Positions 24,278 through 28,227 of a stretch of DNA of 28,227 nt are shown here, piece by piece. Origin of the DNA: DASUWK01 sp036378435 (lineage in GTDB: Bacteria > Chloroflexota > Dormibacteria > Dormibacterales > Dormibacteraceae); NCBI GenBank assembly GCA_036378435.1, contig DASUWK010000011.1:1-28227 (forward strand), in the 5' to 3' direction. Below the pieces are notes generated by a model. It ran no database searches. It was not told the DNA's origin and worked only from the letters and a program-made list of their open reading frames with translations. The translations under genes were made by a program, and so were the position numbers. The first letter of the stretch is position 1, and every line of letters begins with the position of its first letter.

Positions 24278-24307
24278 TTGACCCTGGTCCGATGCGGTTC
24301 CTATGCT
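24278..24307 (+). promoter_or_regulatory. Sigma70-like promoter of the candidate small RNA
   Basis: TTGACC (24278-24283) and TATGCT (24302-24307) are separated by 18 bases. This is the best two-box promoter in the window. The predicted start is about 24314, and no protein gene follows until 24667. Confidence 0.6.
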
Positions 24308-24313
24308 CGCCGG

Positions 24314-24515
24314 GAAGTCGGGCCGGACGATCGGCTCGGTCGACGCGTAAGTGAGGGATTAGCAGGCGTGCAAACAGCGGTGAACCGGCACTCGCGTCCA
24401 CTCGAAGGCTCCGACTGGACCCGCGCCACCGGCCCGCTGGCCGAAGGCGCCTGAACTAGCTCCCTCCCGTTACCGAGGCCCGCGGCTGCCTAGGTGGCCG
24501 CGGGTCTCTTATTTC
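24314..24515 (+). ncRNA. Candidate structured small RNA, about 200 nt
   Basis: The stretch between the promoter and the terminator folds into one long rod. Perfect or near-perfect stems nest as follows: 24347-24350 with 24470-24473; GAGGGA 24353-24358 with TCCCTC 24461-24466; TTAG 24359-24362 with CTAG 24456-24459 (one G-U); CAGGCG 24363-24368 with CGCCTG 24448-24453; CAGCGG 24375-24380 with CCGCTG 24434-24439; CCGG 24385-24388 with 24429-24432; GTCCA 24396-24400 with TGGAC 24416-24420; TCG/CGA at the tip. Bulges are AA (24454-24455) and C (24460). That is about 38 pairs in 127 nt, by hand. I do not recognise the family; the overall shape is reminiscent of 6S RNA, but no 6S sequence hallmark is seen. 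Ends are predicted, not observed. Confidence 0.6.
24368..24454 (+). other. Possible 28-codon small ORF inside the RNA fold
   Basis: A frame from GTG 24368 to TGA encodes MQTAVNRHSRPLEGSDWT plus ten further residues. The Shine-Dalgarno is weak (AGGG at 24355-24357 is 10 or more bases away), and the start and stop lie inside the paired outer stem. Third-position GC is high but not decisive at this length. The RNA fold explains the sequence better, so I do not call it a gene. Confidence 0.2.
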
Positions 24516-24516
24516 T
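24476..24516 (+). terminator. Intrinsic terminator of the candidate small RNA
   Basis: AGGCCCGCGGC (24476-24486) pairs with GCCGCGGGTCT (24497-24507) as an 11-bp stem with one G-U pair and a 10-base loop. A T-rich tail, CTTATTTCT (24508-24516), follows. It is the only good intrinsic terminator I find in the window. Confidence 0.7.
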
Positions 24517-24557
24517 GGCTCGTCTCCCGGCGGCGAGGCGCCCCAACCCAAAAAGGC

Positions 24558-24615
24558 GATTTGTCGGCAAATCGACCGCTTCCGGGCGCGCCGACGGCGC
24601 ATTTGTCGGCAAATC
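24558..24615. promoter_or_regulatory. Paired palindromic operators upstream of marR
   Basis: A 15-bp sequence, ATTTGTCGGCAAATC, occurs twice, at 24559-24573 and 24601-24615, exactly 42 bases apart (about four helical turns). Each is an inverted repeat, ATTTG-TCGG-CAAAT; the first extends to GATTTG/CAAATC. They lie about 50 to 110 bases upstream of the marR start and are likely sites for MarR or another dimeric regulator. Confidence 0.65.
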
Positions 24616-24654
24616 ACCCCTCAGGGGCGACAGTTCGCCGCCGAACAACGCTGC

Positions 24655-24660
24655 TAGATT
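24655..24660 (+). promoter_or_regulatory. Putative -10 box of the marR-MFS operon
   Basis: TAGATT ends six bases before GTG 24667, so transcription would start on the start codon. No Shine-Dalgarno is present. No clear -35 box is seen at the expected place. Confidence 0.55.
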
Positions 24661-24666
24661 GCCTCC

Positions 24667-25158
24667 GTGGCCGAGCGCCCTTCACCGGAAGCCATGCAGG
24701 CATGGCGGGCGCTGCTGGGCACGATCAACTCCGTTCGCGACCTCCTCAACGCCGAGCTGGAGGCTGAGCGCGGGCTGCAGCTCACCGAGTACGAGATCCT
24801 CCTGCGCCTCTACCACGCGCCCGGCCAGCGCCTGCGCATGCAGGACCTGGCGCGGGGCGCGATGCTGAGCAAGAGCGGTCTGACACAGGCGATCGCCGCG
24901 CTGGAGCAGGAGGGGCTCGTCGCTCGCGAGCCCGTGCCCGGCGACCGGCGCGGGATCTACGCCGTGATCACGCCACAGGGCCGGCGCCGGTTCCGGCGCG
25001 CGGCTCCGGTCCACCTGCGCGGCCTGAACCGACACTTCGGGACCTACTTCACGCCGGAGCAGGCGGAGGACATCGCCCTCTGCCTGGCCAAGGCCGGCCG
25101 CGCCGCGACCGGCGACGCGCGCTGGGAGGCTTGGTGGGGAGGGAGCATCGAGCCGTGA
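24667..25158 (+). CDS. MarR family transcriptional regulator
   Basis: This 163-residue winged helix-turn-helix protein is of normal MarR length. The N-terminal helix is followed by LTEYEILLRLYHAPGQRLRM, the recognition helix region LSKSGLTQAIAALEQEGLV (~75-93) and the wing REPVPGDRRGIYAVITPQGR. It starts with GTG and appears leaderless. Its TGA overlaps the GTG of the MFS exporter gene (GTGA), so the two are co-expressed, and MarR probably represses the pair in the absence of a small-molecule substrate. The paired palindromes upstream are the obvious candidate sites. Confidence 0.94.
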   Translation: MAERPSPEAMQAWRALLGTINSVRDLLNAELEAERGLQLTEYEILLRLYHAPGQRLRMQDLARGAMLSKSGLTQAIAALEQEGLVAREPVPGDRRGIYAVITPQGRRRFRRAAPVHLRGLNRHFGTYFTPEQAEDIALCLAKAGRAATGDARWEAWWGGSIEP

Positions 25159-26441
25159 CCTCCCGCCTGGTCCGTGCGGCCAGAGGGATGGCGGTCGACG
25201 TCTCCCCGGTGCGCGAGTCCTCGGACTACCGCCTGATGATCTCGGGCCAGCTGGTCTCGATGATCGGCCGGCAGCTGACTATCGTCGCCGTCCCCTACCA
25301 GGTCTACCTGCTGACGGGATCGTCGTTCGCCGTCGGCATGATCGGCCTGGTCCAGGTCCTGCCCGTCTTCGCCGTCGGCCTGTACGCCGGCGCGCTGGCG
25401 GACCGCGTCGATCGGCGCCGCCTGCTGCTGGTGGCGCTGGCGCTCGAGGGCGTGACCTCGCTTCTGCTGATGCTCGGCGCTCTCCACGTGCGCACGCCGC
25501 TCGCGTACATCTACGCGATCACGGCCGCCGGAGCCGCGGTCCAGATGTTCGAGCAGCCGACGCGCTCGGCGATGATCCCGCGTTTGGTGACGCCGCGCCG
25601 GGTCCCGGCCGCCATGGCGTTGAACCAGGTCCTGTTCCAGACTGGGCTGATAGTCGGGCCCGCCCTGGCCGGCCTGATCATCGCCCACGCCGGCCTTTTC
25701 TGGACCTACGCGGGCGACGCCTTCAGCTATCTCGTCGCCCTGGCGACTGTGTTCAAGATGGGCTCGCAGCCGCCGTCGAACGAGGCGCGACCGGCAGGCC
25801 TGCGCGCTCCGCTGGACGCGCTGGCGTTCATCCGCGACAAGCCCGTCCTGCTCTCGATCTTCCTGATCGACCTCGACGCGATGATCTTCGGGATGCCGCG
25901 CGCCGTGTTCCCGGCGCTGGCGACGACCGTCTTCCACACCGGTCCGACCGGCCTCGGACTCCTCTACTCCTCGCTGGGCGTCGGCGGCCTCGGCGGCGCG
26001 CTGTTGACCGGCTGGATCTCGAGGGTCGTCCACCGCGGGCGGGTCGTGATCTGGTCCGTCCTCGCCTGGGGCGCGGCGATCACCCTGTTCGGCGTCACCA
26101 CGTTCCACCCGTCGTGGTTCTGGATCGGCCTTTTAATGCTGGCGCTGGCGTCCGCGGCGGACGTGTTCAGCGCCGTGTTCCGCGGCACGATCCTGCAGCT
26201 GGCTGTGCCTGACGGCTGGCGCGGCCGCATGAGCGCCCTGAACATCATGGTGGTGACGGGCGGCCCGCGGCTCGGCGACGCGGAGACCGGCGTCGTGGCC
26301 ACGCTCAGCACGGTGCAGGTCTCGGTGATCTCGGGCGGCCTGGCTTGCATCGTGGGCGCGGTCGTGCTCACGCTGGCGGTGCCCGCCCTTCGCGATTACC
26401 GGGCGGCACGCTCCCCGGATCCGGCGGCAGTCGTCTCGTAG
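25155..26441 (+). CDS. MFS exporter, MFS_3/EntS-like, MarR-linked
   Basis: This 428-residue transporter with about 12 helices is the second member of the EntS-like MFS_3 group in the window. It begins with SSDYRLMISGQLVSMIGRQL, carries motif A as AGALADRVDRRRLLLV, and has the group-specific FEQPTRSAMIPRLV. GTG 25155 is chosen because it overlaps the marR stop (GTGA) and follows GGGAGGGAG at a suitable distance; the frame is open from 25131. Coupling to a MarR regulator suggests drug or toxic metabolite export. The C-terminus overlaps the convergent epimerase-like gene by 46 bp. Confidence 0.92.
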   Translation: MTSRLVRAARGMAVDVSPVRESSDYRLMISGQLVSMIGRQLTIVAVPYQVYLLTGSSFAVGMIGLVQVLPVFAVGLYAGALADRVDRRRLLLVALALEGVTSLLLMLGALHVRTPLAYIYAITAAGAAVQMFEQPTRSAMIPRLVTPRRVPAAMALNQVLFQTGLIVGPALAGLIIAHAGLFWTYAGDAFSYLVALATVFKMGSQPPSNEARPAGLRAPLDALAFIRDKPVLLSIFLIDLDAMIFGMPRAVFPALATTVFHTGPTGLGLLYSSLGVGGLGGALLTGWISRVVHRGRVVIWSVLAWGAAITLFGVTTFHPSWFWIGLLMLALASAADVFSAVFRGTILQLAVPDGWRGRMSALNIMVVTGGPRLGDAETGVVATLSTVQVSVISGGLACIVGAVVLTLAVPALRDYRAARSPDPAAVVS

Positions 26442-27355
26442 AAGCCGGTGCGCCAGGTCGGGAAGGACGGCGTCCAGCCGAGCTCTTCCTTGGCCTTTGC
26501 GTTGGTTGCTCCGCGCCCGTTGACCACGTTGTCCACCACGAAAGAGCCGGCGATCACTCGCGCCAGCCAGACCGGGACGCGCCAGGGTCGCGGAGCGCCG
26601 ATGGCGTCACAAAACACCGGGAGCCACTCTCGCTGCTGCGCCGGCTCGTCGTCGGCGACGTTGTAGACGCCTCCGCCTCGCTGCAGCGCGGCGACAGCCG
26701 CTGAGGCCGCGTCCTCGACGTGAAGGAAGGAGAACGTCCCGCGTCCGTGTCCCACCACGGGGAGCATCCTCGAGTGCGCTCGCTGGCCGAAGTCGCCGTC
26801 GCGCGAGTAGTACGTCCCCGGGCCGTAGAGCTGGCCGTAACGCAGGACGACCCCGTCGACGCCGCCGGTTCCGAGCGCGAGCTCCTCGCCAGCGATGGTG
26901 CTGCGAACGGCCTCTCCGAACACTGTGCCCGGGGCATCTGCGACGGGGGCCGACTCGTCCAGCACCATCGGGCCCTCCAGCCGGTACATGAAGCAGATCG
27001 ACTGGAAGACGAAGCGGCGCAGGCCAACCTCCTGCCCGGCCCCCAGCAGCTGCCGCGTCGTCTCCTCGCGCAGCCGGTTGGTGTCCGCATAGAACTCCGG
27101 CTTGGTCGGCTCGTACTTGGCGGGCAGCGCCGTCAGCTGGTGGATGATCGCCTCCGGCCGCGCCTCGTGCACGGCGCGCCGCACCGCCTCGATGTCGAGG
27201 GCGTCAAGTACCAGCGGCGTGGCGCCTGCGCTGCTGAGGGCCGCAGCCTTCGCCGGCGAGCGCGTTGTCGCCACCACCTCGTGGCCCGCCTCGACCAGTT
27301 GGCTGACGAGCGGCCGGCCGATCACGCCGCTGCCGCCGGCGACCAACACCTTCAC
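26396..27355 (-). CDS. NAD(P)-binding epimerase/dehydratase-like protein (extended SDR)
   Basis: This protein of about 319 residues has the extended short-chain dehydrogenase fold. The NAD(P) loop VAGGSGVIGRPLVSQLVEAG with VVATTRS comes first, then LDALDIEAVRRAVHEARPEA and VVLRYGQLYGPGTYY; FSFLHVEDAASAAVAAL and VYNVADDEPAQQREWLPVF are typical of sugar epimerase relatives. The usual catalytic Tyr-x3-Lys is not obvious: the aligned region reads GTVFGEAVRSTIAGEELAL. It may be a non-catalytic or divergent member. The start is uncertain: GTG 27355 gives MKVLVAGG, but ATG 27394 and GTG 27349 are also in frame. Confidence 0.85.
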   Translation of the reverse strand: MKVLVAGGSGVIGRPLVSQLVEAGHEVVATTRSPAKAAALSSAGATPLVLDALDIEAVRRAVHEARPEAIIHQLTALPAKYEPTKPEFYADTNRLREETTRQLLGAGQEVGLRRFVFQSICFMYRLEGPMVLDESAPVADAPGTVFGEAVRSTIAGEELALGTGGVDGVVLRYGQLYGPGTYYSRDGDFGQRAHSRMLPVVGHGRGTFSFLHVEDAASAAVAALQRGGGVYNVADDEPAQQREWLPVFCDAIGAPRPWRVPVWLARVIAGSFVVDNVVNGRGATNAKAKEELGWTPSFPTWRTGFYETTAAGSGERAAR

Positions 27356-27392
27356 CTCTCCAGCATGCGGCGTGCCAAAGTTGAGCGTCGAC

Positions 27393-28064
27393 ATGCAGGA
27401 GCCGAGCGAAACCGGCATGCCCGCCTACCTGATCAGGGCTGAGGACCGGCCCGGCGTCCTCTACCGGGTGTCAGAGGTCATCTTTCGCCGCGGCGCCAAC
27501 ATCAGCTACATCTCGACGACCGGCGGCGGCGCGGGCCAGGTGGAGTTCCAGGTCGAGCTGACCGGCGTCGGTGACCCCGACGCCCTGGCGGCCGAGCTGC
27601 GCGGCCTGGAGGCGGTGATCAAGGTGGCGACGGTGCCGTCCTTCCAGCGCGTCTTCGGCAAGCGGGTGATCGTAGTCGGTGGCGGCGCGCAGGTCGCGAT
27701 GGTGGCCCAGGGCGCCGTGGCCGAGGCCGACCGCCACAACATCCGCGGCGAGCGGATCTCAGTCGACACCATCCCGCTCGTCGGCGAGGACCGCCTGGCG
27801 GCGGCCGTCCGCGCCGTCGCCCGGCTGCACCGGGCCCGCATCCTCGTGCTGGCCGGTGCGCTGATGGGCGGCGACGTGACCGAAGCCGTGAAAGACATCC
27901 GCCGGGCCGGGATCATCGTCATCTCCACCTCGATGGCCGGCTCTGTGCCAGATGCGGCGGACCTGGTGGTCACGGACCCGCTGGAGGCGGGCGTGATGGC
28001 CGTGATGCTGATCGCTGACACGGCTCAGTTCGACATCGACAAGGTCCGCGGGAGGCGCTTTTAG
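27393..28064 (+). CDS. ACT-domain protein of unknown role (DUF5612-like)
   Basis: This 223-residue protein begins with an ACT ligand-binding domain: PAYLIRAEDRPGVLYRVSEV, then RRGANISYISTTGG and VEFQVELTGV. A second domain (~85-223) contains KRVIVVGGGAQVAMVAQGAV and ends AVMLIADTAQFDIDKVRGRRF. The two-part layout resembles the ACT plus DUF5612 proteins known from archaea and some bacteria. ACT domains usually bind amino acids, so a regulatory or sensing role is plausible, but no function is established. ATG 27393 overlaps an in-frame ATG of the divergent epimerase gene (CATG); ATG 27417 is the alternative. Confidence 0.85.
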   Translation: MQEPSETGMPAYLIRAEDRPGVLYRVSEVIFRRGANISYISTTGGGAGQVEFQVELTGVGDPDALAAELRGLEAVIKVATVPSFQRVFGKRVIVVGGGAQVAMVAQGAVAEADRHNIRGERISVDTIPLVGEDRLAAAVRAVARLHRARILVLAGALMGGDVTEAVKDIRRAGIIVISTSMAGSVPDAADLVVTDPLEAGVMAVMLIADTAQFDIDKVRGRRF

Positions 28065-28088
28065 GGCGTAGCCGGCGGCCCCAGCACC

Positions 28089-28094
28089 TATACT
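28089..28094 (+). promoter_or_regulatory. Putative -10 box of the last gene
   Basis: TATACT is close to the consensus TATAAT and lies 27 bases before TTG 28122, giving a leader of about 20 bases with AGGGAGGG at 28107-28114 as ribosome binding site. Confidence 0.5.
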
Positions 28095-28121
28095 CGCTGC
28101 CGCGGCAGGGAGGGCACGGGT

Positions 28122-28227
28122 TTGAAGGTCACGGTTCACTTCGGCGACGGCGAGGTCATCGACGCCTCGTCTGACGCCCTCGAGTTCAGCCGCATGGGCT
28201 TCCCGATCGTGCCGGAGGGCTCCAGCA
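28122..28227 (+). CDS. Truncated protein of unknown function, N-terminal 35 residues
   Basis: The frame starts with TTG, seven bases after a strong Shine-Dalgarno (AGGGAGGG), and runs off the window. The visible part begins MKVTVHFGDGEVIDASSDAL, followed by EFSRMGFPIVPEGSS. It looks like a small beta-rich domain with an FxDGE-type turn, vaguely like domains found in PilZ-like or DUF6982-type proteins, but the fragment is too short for assignment. It has its own -10 box after the ACT-domain gene. Confidence 0.6.
   Translation, partial: MKVTVHFGDGEVIDASSDALEFSRMGFPIVPEGSS

Larger units (their letters stand above)
24517..24666. other. Intergenic region before marR
   Basis: Apart from the two operator-like palindromes and the TAGATT box listed separately, the 150 bp between the small RNA terminator and marR hold no frame or structure that I can support. 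Confidence 0.6.

Noticed and set aside
24024..24401. A longer 125-residue form of the DUF2277 gene.
   Set aside because: The extra N-terminal 56 residues are unlike the family and cover the small RNA promoter; ATG 24233 has a well-placed -10 box and the conserved MCR start.
24490..24507. Sequence CTAGGTGGCCGCGGGTCTC resembles the T-box motif GGTGGNACCGCGG.
   Set aside because: It forms the 3' arm of the terminator stem rather than the 5' arm as in a T-box, the N-A-CC part is missing, and no aminoacyl-tRNA synthetase or amino acid gene follows.
24314..24515. SRP RNA or 6S RNA identity for the rod-like transcript.
   Set aside because: The apical loop lacks the GGAA tetraloop and the conserved asymmetric loop of SRP RNA, and the internal loop is smaller than the 6S central bubble. 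The family is left open.

Overview
The window is about 28 kb of very GC-rich, densely packed bacterial DNA with no rRNA, tRNA, insertion sequence, phage or CRISPR signal. The gene set points to a high-GC Terrabacteria lineage (Actinomycetota, Dormibacterota or Chloroflexota-like): a predicted F420-dependent oxidoreductase, an MmpL/MMPL exporter under a TetR regulator, a DUF2277 protein, a cysteine leader peptide of the actinobacterial CysL type, many GTG/TTG starts, and -10 boxes of the form TANNNT placed 6 to 10 bases before start codons (leaderless transcripts). This placement is inferred from gene content; no marker gene fixes the phylum.

Layout. 1-2246 (minus): an orphan membrane sensor histidine kinase, coupled to a truncated membrane protein. 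2301-5246 (plus): a direct repeat, a 44-bp operator palindrome, tetR and an MMPL exporter. 5161-6045 (minus): an AlkA-like DNA glycosylase homologue. 6071-8970 (plus): an FtsX/MacB-type ABC permease, its ATPase, and a galactokinase that appears to start at CTG. 8909-11028 (minus): a BtuF-like binding protein and a type II NADH dehydrogenase. 11060-14885 (plus): threonine deaminase, a small basic coiled-coil protein, an M16 peptidase and an LLM oxidoreductase. 14835-20430 (minus): a complete assimilatory sulfate reduction operon: cysL leader peptide, ferredoxin sulfite/nitrite reductase, Fe-S type APS reductase, an APS kinase-ATP sulfurylase fusion, and a siroheme synthase that makes the reductase cofactor. 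20474-21622 (minus): a lipoprotein PQQ-type sugar dehydrogenase. 21640-22869 (plus): an MFS exporter. 22859-24233 (minus): an FMN-dependent alpha-hydroxy acid oxidase and DUF2277. 24278-24516 (plus): a promoter, a long rod-like RNA fold and a terminator, which look like an uncharacterised small RNA gene. 24558-26441 (plus): paired operators, marR and a second MFS exporter. 26396-27355 (minus): an NAD-binding epimerase-like protein. 27393-28227 (plus): an ACT-domain protein and a truncated gene.

The most interesting points are the candidate structured small RNA at 24314-24515, the cysL attenuation leader with a hairpin that overlaps its stop codon, the CTG start of galK, the recurring leaderless promoter pattern, and the fact that all five convergent gene pairs overlap at their 3' ends.
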